Below, piece after piece: positions 1 to 7,119 of a stretch of DNA of 30,037 bases. The stretch is from a virus. Within the stretch, counting starts at the first letter, position 1. Every line of letters begins with the position of its first letter. Location: the IMG/VR virus record IMGVR_UViG_3300017737_002013, positions 1 through 30,037 of that record; one strand, written 5' to 3'. A program made the translations under genes and the position numbers. The notes below the pieces were generated by a model, which had not been told where the DNA came from, searched no databases, and was given only the letters and a program-made list of their open reading frames with translations.

Positions 1-92
1 ATGATCTGTCCTGTAGATGCATAAGCACCCATTGCTGCAATGACTCCGATCATTGCTGCCCAACCATTAATGCGTTCTGCGTTTTCGTTCAT
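1..92 (-). CDS. hli: High-light-inducible protein (Hli), partial at window edge
   Basis: The frame opens at ATG 92-90 and runs off the window, leaving 30 visible residues beginning MNENAERINGWAAMIGVIAAM. It has the Hli/CAB-like motif E-R-I-N-G-W-A-A-M-I-G (residues 6-16) in a single membrane helix, which matches the short (~35-40 aa) cyanophage Hli type, so only a few residues should be missing. Hli proteins bind chlorophyll and carotenoid in thylakoids and protect photosystems during stress; phage copies are thought to sustain host photosynthesis during infection. The start ATG overlaps the TGA of the upstream gene (ATGA), so translation is probably coupled. It is the third gene of the operon driven from 550-578. 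Family assignment is firm; the C-terminus is not visible. Confidence 0.88.
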   Translation of the reverse strand, partial: MNENAERINGWAAMIGVIAAMGAYASTGQI

Positions 93-304
93 GAGTTTTC
101 TCCAAGTGTAAGATAAAATTTAGTTTGGTCTGATGGTGAGTTCTCATAGATGGAACTATCACCATACTCTTTGTGGTCTTTGTATCCAACCATACGACCT
201 TTCGTATTTTGGATAGCTCCCATCATAGCAATGATGAGAAAGATTGCTGGTGGTCCTATGATAAGAGCACCACCAATCACATAGTACGTGAGGAGTTCAA
301 TCAT
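89..304 (-). CDS. Small single-span membrane protein between two hli genes
   Basis: A 71-aa protein with one hydrophobic segment at about residues 4-29 (YYVIGGALIIGPPAIFLIIA region), followed by a charged soluble tail (KGRMVGYKDHKEYGD). I do not recognise the family. It starts 1 nt into the stop of the upstream hli gene (TAATG) and its own TGA overlaps the ATG of the downstream hli gene. It is therefore locked into an hli operon and very likely acts at the thylakoid or photosystem membrane; that role is inference from context. It lacks the Hli E-x-x-N-G-R signature and does not look like PsbN as I know it. Confidence 0.75.
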   Translation of the reverse strand: MIELLTYYVIGGALIIGPPAIFLIIAMMGAIQNTKGRMVGYKDHKEYGDSSIYENSPSDQTKFYLTLGENS

Positions 305-522
305 TAGAATCCGAACGCACCAAAAAAGAATACGCTACCACTGAAAGCATAAGAGACAACAGCAGCAACAAATCCAACCATAGCAGTCCGTCCATTCAGT
401 TTCTCTGCTTTCTCTGCATATGACTCATACCCATAACGCTGTGCGTCAGTCTCAGAGATATACATTCTTGGTTCAGTGGCGTACATGTTTGTACGTCCAC
501 CGTCTTCAGTTGTTACAGTCAT
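304..522 (-). CDS. hli: High-light-inducible protein (Hli) with N-terminal extension
   Basis: A 72-aa protein. The Hli/CAB motif E-K-L-N-G-R-T-A-M-V-G-F lies at about residues 40-51 and is followed by a hydrophobic helix to the C-terminus (VVSYAFSGSVFFFGAFGF). The E and N-G-R residues of the motif are the chlorophyll-binding and helix-packing positions of the family. A ~35-residue soluble N-terminus, which the short hli at the window edge lacks, distinguishes it. It is the first gene of a three-gene operon with a near-consensus host-type promoter 28 nt upstream of its ATG. This suggests early expression by host sigma-70 RNA polymerase. Confidence 0.9.
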   Translation of the reverse strand: MTVTTEDGGRTNMYATEPRMYISETDAQRYGYESYAEKAEKLNGRTAMVGFVAAVVSYAFSGSVFFFGAFGF

Positions 523-549
523 GATACGTTTCGCAATGAATCTTTACAT

Positions 550-578
550 AGTATATAGTAAACGTAAAGTTTTGTCAA
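550..578 (-). promoter_or_regulatory. Host-type (early) promoter of the hli operon
   Basis: On the minus strand, TTGACA at 578-573, a 17-nt spacer, and TATACT at 555-550. Both boxes and the spacing are close to the sigma-70 consensus. It lies just upstream of the hli gene starting at 522. The -35 box contains the TGA stop codon (577-575) of the small gene upstream. Confidence 0.8.
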
Positions 579-730
579 TACCTATATTCGCTAATTTTAT
601 CTAATACCTTTGATAAGTACTGATGACCTTTCCATTTCTCACCACTAGAAATTTTCTCTTCATCTAACTGGTGTTTCAGAATATAGATATGCGATAACAA
701 TTCGTTCTTATCAAGACTTCCTTTTGGCAT
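575..730 (-). CDS. Small conserved-looking cyanophage protein (51 aa)
   Basis: ATG at 730-728, stop TGA at 577-575, 51 aa beginning MPKGSLDKNELLSHIYILKH and ending LDKISEYRY. It is highly charged and predicted mostly helical. From memory, T4-like cyanophages carry a family of ~50-aa proteins with the same MPKGS start and (V/I)LDKIxEYRY end; this was not checked by search. Function unknown. It is separated from the upstream oxygenase stop by 26 nt, and its stop is embedded in the -35 box of the hli promoter. Confidence 0.7.
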   Translation of the reverse strand: MPKGSLDKNELLSHIYILKHQLDEEKISSGEKWKGHQYLSKVLDKISEYRY

Positions 731-756
731 ATTAAATTTAACGTGTTACTTACTAA

Positions 757-1317
757 TTATACGTACTTTGCCCAACCTGTCGCAATATACTTGGTTTTTG
801 TGTTAGAAACCTGACTTCTATGGATATGAGTAAAGAACGCAGGCCAAACACATAACTTACCAGCCTTAGCTATTATAACAGCATCTTGATTTAAAAACTC
901 AGTTCCACCATCGTCAACATCATTCAGATAAATCATCCAAGCAAGGATTCTCTTCATCCCTATGGAATCATATCCTGATGATTCACAGTGCCATTGTTTG
1001 AATCCCTCTCCTGGATTATATTTCTGCAAATTATACGAACTATCTACATCCCACGGAGTGTCAATAGCATTGATGCCTATACAAAAATCCATGTACTCAC
1101 GGGCTCCCAAAGACACTGCTTTTCCAATGATAAGATCGGCAATACTCTCATCATGAAAATCCATTCTCAAATCGGTACTAGATTTAATATCAGATACTAT
1201 CTCATTGCCAGCAACCTTTCCTAAGGTATGTTCATTACTATTTTTTTCAAAAAAATCCAGTACCTTCAGACAATCTTCTGTAGATAAAGCACCTTCTTTT
1301 TGATATACAAAATTCAT
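757..1317 (-). CDS. 2OG-Fe(II) oxygenase, prolyl-4-hydroxylase-like
   Basis: A 186-aa protein with the double-stranded beta-helix signatures of the P4Hc family. The first metal ligands are H110-x-E112 in WHCESSG. There is a GGTEF strand at 137-141, and WPAFFTHIHRS at 158-168 supplies the distal histidine (H164 or H166). K176 in KYIATGW is the likely 2-oxoglutarate-binding lysine. An HxE rather than HxD pair is a known variant. Such enzymes hydroxylate proteins or small molecules; the substrate is unknown. The ATG overlaps the TGA of the upstream gene (ATGA). It resembles the oxygenase at 13783-14379 in the ending THxHRx-KYIATGW and is probably a paralogue. Confidence 0.85.
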   Translation of the reverse strand: MNFVYQKEGALSTEDCLKVLDFFEKNSNEHTLGKVAGNEIVSDIKSSTDLRMDFHDESIADLIIGKAVSLGAREYMDFCIGINAIDTPWDVDSSYNLQKYNPGEGFKQWHCESSGYDSIGMKRILAWMIYLNDVDDGGTEFLNQDAVIIAKAGKLCVWPAFFTHIHRSQVSNTKTKYIATGWAKYV

Positions 1318-1538
1318 TTATTAATCTGATTATCTAACTGAGATTCCATCCTAGCCACATGCACAACCAATTCCATATGTTGGCTCTCCATAATTTGTAG
1401 TTGATGCTGAAGTTTTTCTATCATATCATAAAGATTTTCATGAGTACAATCAATTTGTGACTTGTCTTTAGGAATCGTATATCCCTTATCAGTATTTGAA
1501 TAAAACCATTTAGCAAGTTTTTTGACTTTCTTTTTCAT
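1314..1538 (-). CDS. Small coiled-coil protein of unknown function
   Basis: 74 aa if started at ATG 1538. A longer frame begins with TTG at 1565 but would overlap the upstream gene by 19 nt, so I prefer the ATG. The N-terminus is basic (MKKKVKKLAKWF). Residues ~30-74 form a heptad-like, Q/E/L-rich helix (NLYDMIEKLQHQLQIMESQH) that looks like a coiled coil. Its TGA overlaps the ATG of the downstream oxygenase. Function unrecognised; a scaffold or structural role is possible. Confidence 0.6.
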   Translation of the reverse strand: MKKKVKKLAKWFYSNTDKGYTIPKDKSQIDCTHENLYDMIEKLQHQLQIMESQHMELVVHVARMESQLDNQINK

Positions 1539-1546
1539 TTGATTAC

Positions 1547-1756
1547 TCAGTCTAATTGGTAACAAGTTGATCGAGCTAGTTCTGGATTCTTTTTGAGTGT
1601 TCTAAACACATGACCATGCACGTCTGCTTCCAAAGTAAGGTGTGCTTTAGTATGCACGAACTGAATCATGAATAACATTCCAACAAACGTAAGGTTTAGG
1701 TAAGTAACTGGATGATTAAAACCTTTCCATAGAAATTTAATCACTGGTGTGTTCAT
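1547..1756 (-). CDS. Small protein with one predicted membrane segment
   Basis: A 69-aa protein starting at ATG 1756. A hydrophobic stretch at about residues 18-34 (TYLNLTFVGMLFMIQFV) could span a membrane; the C-terminal part is charged (RTLKKNPELARS). Family not recognised. It is the first gene after the terminator at 1792-1816. Only an AT-rich stretch (AATATATACT at about 1773) resembles a promoter, and no clear -35 is seen. Confidence 0.55.
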   Translation of the reverse strand: MNTPVIKFLWKGFNHPVTYLNLTFVGMLFMIQFVHTKAHLTLEADVHGHVFRTLKKNPELARSTCYQLD

Positions 1757-1791
1757 TACAAATACATCAATAGTATATATTACTGGGCATT

Positions 1792-1816
1792 AAAAAGGGA
1801 CTCTCGTCAGAGTCCC
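1792..1816 (-). terminator. Rho-independent terminator of the porin-like gene
   Basis: On the minus strand, GGGACTCT, loop GACG, AGAGTCCC (stem 8 bp, perfect), immediately followed by TTTTT (1796-1792). It lies 33 nt after the stop of the porin-like gene and before the next minus-strand gene. Confidence 0.9.
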
Positions 1817-1848
1817 CAAACATCTAGATGTTTATTTTATCTGGAAGA

Positions 1849-2220
1849 TCAGAAGTTGTACTTCAATCCCACCTTACCGCCGTATCCACGGTCGAGATCT
1901 TCGTCACCAGAACCGACAAAGGAGACTTCACCATATGCACCCAGTGCATCGGTAACAGCGAACCCAAGACCTGCCTTACCAGAAGGAACGGTGTCGCTCT
2001 CGCCGCCGTCAGGGGAGACTACAGTAGCACCGCCTTGGACGTAGTATGATGCAGACTCACCCAGTGCGCCTTCGTAGCCCACGTGAAGGTCAGTAGCGGC
2101 ACCGTTGTAGTTGGATCCAGTCCAACCAGCATTGGTTTCTACGTTAACGTAGGGACCTGCAAGGGCAGCACCAGCAGAAGCGAACAGAGCAGCGGAGGCT
2201 GCGAATACAGATTTAAACAT
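1849..2220 (-). CDS. Exported porin-like / outer-membrane beta-barrel-like protein
   Basis: A 123-aa protein with a clear signal peptide (MFKSVFAASAALFASAGAALA, cleavage likely after residue 21 before GPY). The mature part (~102 aa) is Gly/Ala/Tyr-rich with alternating polar and hydrophobic strands (DLHVGYEGAL, ASYYVQGGATV, GLGFAVTDALGAYGEVSF). It ends in an aromatic residue (LKYNF), as outer-membrane barrels do. At this size it could form only a small barrel or part of one. It has its own promoter, long structured leader and strong terminator, so it is a monocistronic unit. The base composition is richer in G+C than its neighbours. Localisation is inferred; whether it alters the host envelope or sits in the virion is unknown. 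Confidence 0.75.
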   Translation of the reverse strand: MFKSVFAASAALFASAGAALAGPYVNVETNAGWTGSNYNGAATDLHVGYEGALGESASYYVQGGATVVSPDGGESDTVPSGKAGLGFAVTDALGAYGEVSFVGSGDEDLDRGYGGKVGLKYNF

Positions 2221-2350
2221 TTAAGAATACCTTTAGTTACTTGCGGAATGGTTACCCGCAGATGAATAGAGACATCGACTTGTCTCGTTGTTAAGTATAC
2301 AACTGGCACAGTGCCAATTGTTACAACCCGTAATAAAACAGGTTGGTTCA
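2221..2350 (-). promoter_or_regulatory. Structured ~130-nt 5' leader of the porin-like gene
   Basis: Between the promoter and the ATG lie three inverted repeats. One is an 11-bp arm palindrome with one mismatch at 2299-2321 (ACAACTGGCAC-A-GTGCCAATTGT on the plus strand). The second is GAGACA/TGTCTC at 2269-2286. The third is TGCGG/CCGCA at 2242-2260, near the AAAGG ribosome-binding site (about 2230). Such an arrangement could control mRNA stability or translation, or the palindrome could be an operator. No known riboswitch is recognised. Confidence 0.45.
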
Positions 2351-2351
2351 G

Positions 2352-2385
2352 TATTTATACTACCTTAGATTTTGAAGTTTGTCAA
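2352..2385 (-). promoter_or_regulatory. Composite early/late promoter of the porin-like gene
   Basis: TTGACA at 2385-2380, 17-nt spacer, TAGTAT at 2362-2357: a near-consensus sigma-70 promoter. The perfect T4 late element TATAAATA lies at 2359-2352 and overlaps the last three bases of the -10 box. The gene may therefore be transcribed both early and late. Confidence 0.75.
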
Positions 2386-2393
2386 GCGCGAGA

Positions 2394-3194
2394 TTAGGCA
2401 GTGTCCCTATCTCGTCCTGCAACACGTCCAAGGTAAGGATCATACTCAGTGATCTTATCGATAGTTAGATCACTGCCACGGGTCTCCCAGAGGTTCCTGA
2501 GACCGTCATGAGATCCTCTATGGAAGATCTCAATATGTTCTGGATGAATGGAAGATCCCAATTCGATCTTATACAAAAAGATAGGAGCAGCATATGAAAC
2601 TCCAGAGTTGTAGATAAGATCGTCTGCAACTGGACGAGGCTTTACACCGTTGTCCAGTTTATATTTTTCACCACGACAATGGTGATCAATGATTTTCTTA
2701 GCATGATGTCTAGTTATGGCATAACATGCAGTAGAGAAGTCATTGACAAATCTACGATGAATATTGACATGCAATTCACCAGGACAAATGATTGCTACCT
2801 GGCAAACATCCCAATCGTATGGAATCCTAGAGATGAATTGTCTCCAGGTGAATGTCCAATACCTAGCAGTACTAATGTCACAATCATCTTCCATGATGAT
2901 TGCGTAAGGTTCATCAGTTTCCTCATAGAAATGTTTGATAGCTTGAAGGTGAGATGTGACGCATCCAATCTCACCAGGACTCATGTTATCAGGATATCTG
3001 CCTTGGATAATATCACTGAGATCGTCACCAATCTCAGGTCTACCATCGTAAGCAGAGACTCTAGTATAGTCTTTGATCTCCCAATAGTCAAGTTGTTCTT
3101 GCATCCACTCCCAGCGTTCTGGTTGACCATCAAGATTGATGACATAGAGAGGACCAAACCCCTTCAATTTATAAGTAGATTTATTCTTGTCCAT
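2394..3194 (-). CDS. Glycosyltransferase family 25 (LPS biosynthesis type)
   Basis: A 266-aa protein with the GT25 signatures in order: VINLDGQPERW at 18-28, GEIGCVTSH at 74-82 and IIMEDD at 99-104 (acidic, metal/nucleotide-sugar site). GT25 enzymes include galactosyltransferases of lipooligosaccharide and of collagen; the sugar here cannot be read from sequence. The length is typical (~250-270). The start ATG overlaps the upstream DUF6445-like gene by 14 nt. It is the last gene of the glycan operon, with no obvious intrinsic terminator behind it; the porin-like gene's promoter starts 9 nt after its stop. Confidence 0.85.
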   Translation of the reverse strand: MDKNKSTYKLKGFGPLYVINLDGQPERWEWMQEQLDYWEIKDYTRVSAYDGRPEIGDDLSDIIQGRYPDNMSPGEIGCVTSHLQAIKHFYEETDEPYAIIMEDDCDISTARYWTFTWRQFISRIPYDWDVCQVAIICPGELHVNIHRRFVNDFSTACYAITRHHAKKIIDHHCRGEKYKLDNGVKPRPVADDLIYNSGVSYAAPIFLYKIELGSSIHPEHIEIFHRGSHDGLRNLWETRGSDLTIDKITEYDPYLGRVAGRDRDTA

Positions 3195-3699
3195 TGGGAT
3201 CTAAATCAAAAAAGAATACTTGTGTTAGTCTGCTAGTTTCAAGAGTAGTTCCAAATCCAGGAACTATACTCCTATGATACAACGATTTGCCTCGATATGC
3301 AACCAGCCTATTGTAGACATTACCTATCGCGAGATTCATTTCCCACTCATCATCATTGTCCCTATGAAAAATTCCTGTCCCCGAGTCCACATCAGGATGG
3401 GGAGTAAGGTAAAGAACAGCTGCCCATTTGGTACACTCATCTCTATGTACCCAGGTTTCTGTTTTCTCTTCACAAGATTGAACACGGAATGAATCATTAT
3501 CCCAGGTCCATATGATCTTGGTGCCAAAAATCTTTTGAAATTTAGCATCAACCTCATCAAATAAGTCCCCAGCAAGAGCTGCAGTACTCCTACGTCCAGG
3601 AACATTAGGAATACGAGAGTAGTCCAAAGTGAGTGCTGTTTGTCTAATCAGATCTGGTTGATCCAAAAAGTTATCAATAACGATTAAGTTTTTATCCAT
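3181..3699 (-). CDS. DUF6445-like putative 2OG-Fe(II) oxygenase
   Basis: A 172-aa protein beginning MDKNLIVIDNFLDQPDLIR, the 'N-F-L' opening common to small phage and marine bacterial oxygenases. WVHRDE at 83-88 gives H85-x-D87. LYLTP (96-100), SGTGIFHRD (106-114) and LYHRS (140-144, H142) follow, then R157 in SRLTQVFFF. That is a plausible H-x-D...H...R facial triad and co-substrate site. I associate this pattern with DUF6445. It lies inside the glycan operon between a GT11 and a GT25, with overlaps of 14-16 nt on each side. Modification of a sugar or a carrier is therefore possible; that is inference. Confidence 0.7.
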   Translation of the reverse strand: MDKNLIVIDNFLDQPDLIRQTALTLDYSRIPNVPGRRSTAALAGDLFDEVDAKFQKIFGTKIIWTWDNDSFRVQSCEEKTETWVHRDECTKWAAVLYLTPHPDVDSGTGIFHRDNDDEWEMNLAIGNVYNRLVAYRGKSLYHRSIVPGFGTTLETSRLTQVFFFDLDPNGQE

Positions 3700-4541
3700 C
3701 CTGCCGCATAAAGATCTGAGGTATCCTTATCTTTATAGTCTGGTCCAAACCACATTTCAGGTGCAACAACTGCACCTCTATTATTCTGGAGGTATGCTCC
3801 CCACCAAGATAAAGATGAGTTGGCAATGATTGCACCAGAACATAGACTCATGATGCAAAGGTCCACGAAAGGTTCCCAGGATCCATCTGAATACTTGTCT
3901 TGAGGTTCAGAGACTAAGAACCTATCATGAGAAAAGAACTCCTGTTCCTTGACCCATTCTGGAGAGTCTGAACAGACAACAACAGGTTGATCATCATCAA
4001 AATACTTCAGAGCTTTCTCGTAATAGGAAATCGGTTGTGGGGGATGTTGCGACGAACATTGTGTGTACGACCACTTAAATCCCCTAGCATCGACAAGGTT
4101 AGGATCCCCCCTACGAACATGAAGAAAGAGAGGTGCTTGATCCAGCGAATCGACCATCTCTTTGCAGGGATCCAGGATTGAATCATGGAAAGTAAAATCT
4201 CTTAGAATCTCATCCTTAATGTTGGCGAAGTATTTCTCCGACTGAAAGAATCCAAATAAACTAACGTCATTCGGACACATTCTATGCAGTTCTTCGTCGA
4301 AGTGGAAATGTTTTTCAACAACTACTGGAGCATGTCCACGATCAAGAACATGTAGGTTGGAGGAACCAACCGATTCCAACTTGAATGCTCTACCGAGACT
4401 ATAGTTATCAACACGTTTTGCATCATGTGGAGGAATACCGAATTGGTATCCTCTCATTGCAGCAATACCTCTGACTGCTGCATACTGGAACATCTGGTTA
4501 CCCAGTCTTCCTAAGTTTCCAAGTTGATTAAAGGCTAGCAT
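3684..4541 (-). CDS. Alpha-1,2-fucosyltransferase family protein (GT11), copy 1
   Basis: A 285-aa protein, the usual GT11 length. Motifs: GRLGNQMFQYA at 11-21 (N-terminal donor-fold signature), HVRRGD at 141-146 (canonical HxRRGD GDP-sugar motif) and NSSLSWWGAYL at 241-251. GT11 enzymes transfer L-fucose from GDP-fucose in alpha-1,2 linkage, usually to galactose in LPS O-antigen. This copy keeps all signature residues. It overlaps the upstream GT-A gene by 14 nt and the downstream oxygenase gene by 16 nt. Two paralogues lie at 5361-6257 and 6259-7119. The donor could also be GDP-L-galactose, given the operon's epimerase. Confidence 0.9.
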   Translation of the reverse strand: MLAFNQLGNLGRLGNQMFQYAAVRGIAAMRGYQFGIPPHDAKRVDNYSLGRAFKLESVGSSNLHVLDRGHAPVVVEKHFHFDEELHRMCPNDVSLFGFFQSEKYFANIKDEILRDFTFHDSILDPCKEMVDSLDQAPLFLHVRRGDPNLVDARGFKWSYTQCSSQHPPQPISYYEKALKYFDDDQPVVVCSDSPEWVKEQEFFSHDRFLVSEPQDKYSDGSWEPFVDLCIMSLCSGAIIANSSLSWWGAYLQNNRGAVVAPEMWFGPDYKDKDTSDLYAAGWIKT

Positions 4542-5364
4542 TGAGTTCTTCTCCCCGACGTTTAATGTAATCTAATTTTGAATAATATTGAGTCAAACTG
4601 TCTTTACTTTGTGTACGAATCCAGTTCCATAGTCGATCATTATCTTGAAACTTAGGATTGTGGTAGTGTGAGTTGAACGTTCTACCATGTTCAAAATGAT
4701 AGATGTCATCAATGACTCTGCCTACTTTGAACCCAAAAAGATTGAGTCGATAATAGAACTCACAGTCTTCAGCACCCCAAGAAATAAACTCTTCGTTCCA
4801 CATACCAGCGGAAACCTGTGCAGCTTTTGTAATCATCTGACCCCATCCAATAGAAGAAGGGATACGTTGTTTGTTACTATCAAGAACACTCAGATCAAAA
4901 TCTGTTCCATCGTGAGAGGAAAGAAACTTATCTAACAACTTGTCGGAATAGTTTACAGCCCACTGATAGATCCCGCATCCAAAAGGATAAACAACATCAG
5001 ATCCTTCTTGTGTAATTCCTTGATAGGCAAGTTCATGACTATTTTTTGGTAGGACTACATCAACATCATGATTATAGATGATTGGAGTTTCAGCTGCTAC
5101 ACATAGATCATTTAGAATTCTAGTCTTATGGAAGAATTTTTCATCACTCTTCTCAAAACTATGTTTCAGTTGACCGATGTCACCAACGTACTTCTTGATT
5201 TGAGGAAGAGCGAACTCAATAAATTGTGATTTGGTATCAACTTCTTTAATTAAAACTTTGGCCTCAGGAAAGTTCTTGAGTAGATACGATACTGATGTAA
5301 TTACGTTACGAAGACGGTCATCAGATTCGATTCTACAAGGCAATAGATAACTTAAATCTTTCAT
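4528..5364 (-). CDS. GT-A fold glycosyltransferase (GT2/GT7-C-like)
   Basis: A 278-aa protein. It has a metal-binding DxD in YNHDVDVVLP (D100-x-D102). WGAEDCEFYYR at 196-206 is equivalent to the W-G-x-E-D motif of the galactosyltransferase C-terminal domain (Glyco_transf_7C), where the E-D residues take part in acceptor binding or catalysis. No membrane segment is present, so it is a cytoplasmic enzyme. It sits between GT11 copies 1 and 2 with short overlaps (14 nt and 4 nt). It may build the backbone that the GT11 enzymes decorate. Donor sugar unknown. Confidence 0.78.
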   Translation of the reverse strand: MKDLSYLLPCRIESDDRLRNVITSVSYLLKNFPEAKVLIKEVDTKSQFIEFALPQIKKYVGDIGQLKHSFEKSDEKFFHKTRILNDLCVAAETPIIYNHDVDVVLPKNSHELAYQGITQEGSDVVYPFGCGIYQWAVNYSDKLLDKFLSSHDGTDFDLSVLDSNKQRIPSSIGWGQMITKAAQVSAGMWNEEFISWGAEDCEFYYRLNLFGFKVGRVIDDIYHFEHGRTFNSHYHNPKFQDNDRLWNWIRTQSKDSLTQYYSKLDYIKRRGEELNASL

Positions 5365-6257
5365 TCGGGAGTCACAGGTGTTGGATCATTATGAAGTTTG
5401 ACCCATCTCTTTGGGATCATATCCTTCATATCGTAGTGGGCATATGCAGATCCAAACCAGGGATCGGGTACAACTACCTTTCCTGTGTTGTTCTGCAACC
5501 ATGCTCCCCACCAAGACAGAGATGAGTTGGCGATGATTGCCCCTCCACAAAGACTCATTAAACAGAGATCAATGTATGGCACAGAAGCACCATCACCAAA
5601 CTCTTCGTAGGATGAATCTGAGAAGTGGAAGCGATCACCTTGTAACCATGGTTGTTCTTTACACCAGTCAATGGTATCAGATACGACAATAATATTTTTA
5701 TCTTCTGGAAACTCTTTCAAAGCTTCGAGATAATATTCTTCCTTACACAATGGATGATATTCTTGTACCATTTGATAAGACCATTTCTCACCTCTCCTTC
5801 CAGTAAGATTCGGAGAACCTCTACGAACATGTAGAAAAATACATCCCTCACGTCCACCAAGAGAATCAATATAATCTTGGCAAGGTGTTAGGTAAGATTC
5901 CTTAAAAGTAAAATCTTCGCGAATGGAAGCAGTGATCTTCTCAAAGTATCGCTCTGTCTGAAAGTTACCAGAGAAGTCTGAATCATCGGAACATTCATTA
6001 AAAATTTGTTCATTGAAATGCATGTCACGATATTCTACCCTATTGGCAATAAAATACTCTCCAATATTTTTTTCCAGATCACAATTAGTCAGTTCAAAAC
6101 AATCGAATAGACCATAGTTGTCTAGTCGATCTGCATCTGGTCCAGGAACAAACCACTCAAATCCCCTATTGTCTGCAACTCCGCGAACAAAAGCGTACTG
6201 AAACATCTGGTTACCCAGCCGACCTTCATTACCGAGTCCCTTAAATGTAATAGCCAT
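5361..6257 (-). CDS. Alpha-1,2-fucosyltransferase family protein (GT11), copy 2
   Basis: A 298-aa GT11 protein with GRLGNQMFQYA at 12-22, HVRRGS at 143-148 and NSSLSWWGAWL at 244-254. The canonical HxRRGD aspartate is replaced by serine (S148). Both arginines of the motif, which contact the GDP-sugar pyrophosphate in related enzymes, are kept. It is otherwise full length, so probably active with altered specificity; activity loss cannot be excluded. Its start lies 1 nt after the stop of copy 3 and its TGA overlaps the next ATG. Confidence 0.88.
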   Translation of the reverse strand: MAITFKGLGNEGRLGNQMFQYAFVRGVADNRGFEWFVPGPDADRLDNYGLFDCFELTNCDLEKNIGEYFIANRVEYRDMHFNEQIFNECSDDSDFSGNFQTERYFEKITASIREDFTFKESYLTPCQDYIDSLGGREGCIFLHVRRGSPNLTGRRGEKWSYQMVQEYHPLCKEEYYLEALKEFPEDKNIIVVSDTIDWCKEQPWLQGDRFHFSDSSYEEFGDGASVPYIDLCLMSLCGGAIIANSSLSWWGAWLQNNTGKVVVPDPWFGSAYAHYDMKDMIPKRWVKLHNDPTPVTPE

Positions 6258-6258
6258 T

Positions 6259-7119
6259 TCACTTACTCCAATCTAAAGTTTCCCAACGTGCAGGAACGAT
6301 CATAGAAGTATCTAGGTGAGTCATAGAAGACCCAAACCACTTCTCTGGATTAGGAGCAACAATTTTTCCACGATCATTCTGCAACCAAGCTCCCCACCAA
6401 CTGAAAGAACTATTTGCAATGATGCCACCAGAACAAAGACTCATCAAACACAGATCAACCTGTGGGAGAAGAGTATTCTGCATCTTACCAGTACCATCAA
6501 TAGTCTGATACGGATACCTTTCATTGTTTTCATTGAACATGAATCGATCATCACTAAAGAATGACTGTTGTTTGCACCAGCCAATATCATCAGTGAATAC
6601 AAAACATGGAGTATCTTTAGGGAAGTGAGTTAACGCTTCCTCATAATAACTGATCGGAAGAATAGGATGGAACTCTTCCCTGCCGATGTTATCTGCCTGT
6701 CGGACATGTATAAAAATGGGATCACAGTCAAAAGAGTTAACCAACTCATTACAAGGATCCAAATAATCCGAGCGGAAAGTGAAGTCCTCATGAATATTAT
6801 CTACTATATGTAAGAAGTAATCTTCACACTGTAAATATGCATCGATATTTACATTATCTTTCGTATAATATAATTTATCATCGAAAGCATGTGTGGACTC
6901 CCCTACGTTAGGAAAGTTAGTAATTCCAAAATTCTCTGGTTTACAATGAACCATTTCAAAGGTCTCAAACAAACCATAATTATCCCGATGATTAGTATCA
7001 TCAGGAGGAATCATCCAATCATATCCATTATAAGCAGCAATGCCTCGCAAGGAGGCATACTGAAACATCTGGTTACCTAGTCTTCCATTACTTCCTAGGC
7101 GATTATAACTAATGGTCAA
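6259..7119 (-). CDS. Alpha-1,2-fucosyltransferase family protein (GT11), copy 3, TTG start
   Basis: A 286-aa GT11 protein with GRLGNQMFQYA at 12-22, HVRQAD at 138-143 and NSSFSWWGAWL at 236-246. The second arginine and the glycine of HxRRGD are replaced by Q141 and A142. This is the most diverged of the three copies at the donor site. The start is TTG at 7119-7117: no ATG lies near, the conserved GT11 N-terminus begins at residue 11, and a strong GGAGG sits 8 nt upstream of the TTG. The TTG overlaps the TGA of the dehydrogenase gene (TTGA). It is probably functional as a transferase with a changed donor or acceptor. Confidence 0.87.
   Translation of the reverse strand: MTISYNRLGSNGRLGNQMFQYASLRGIAAYNGYDWMIPPDDTNHRDNYGLFETFEMVHCKPENFGITNFPNVGESTHAFDDKLYYTKDNVNIDAYLQCEDYFLHIVDNIHEDFTFRSDYLDPCNELVNSFDCDPIFIHVRQADNIGREEFHPILPISYYEEALTHFPKDTPCFVFTDDIGWCKQQSFFSDDRFMFNENNERYPYQTIDGTGKMQNTLLPQVDLCLMSLCSGGIIANSSFSWWGAWLQNDRGKIVAPNPEKWFGSSMTHLDTSMIVPARWETLDWSK

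Noticed and set aside
2679-3236. 185-codon plus-strand ORF opposite the GT25 gene
   Set aside because: It is the antisense of a gene with clear GT25 motifs, shows no recognisable domain, and runs against the transcription of the whole operon.
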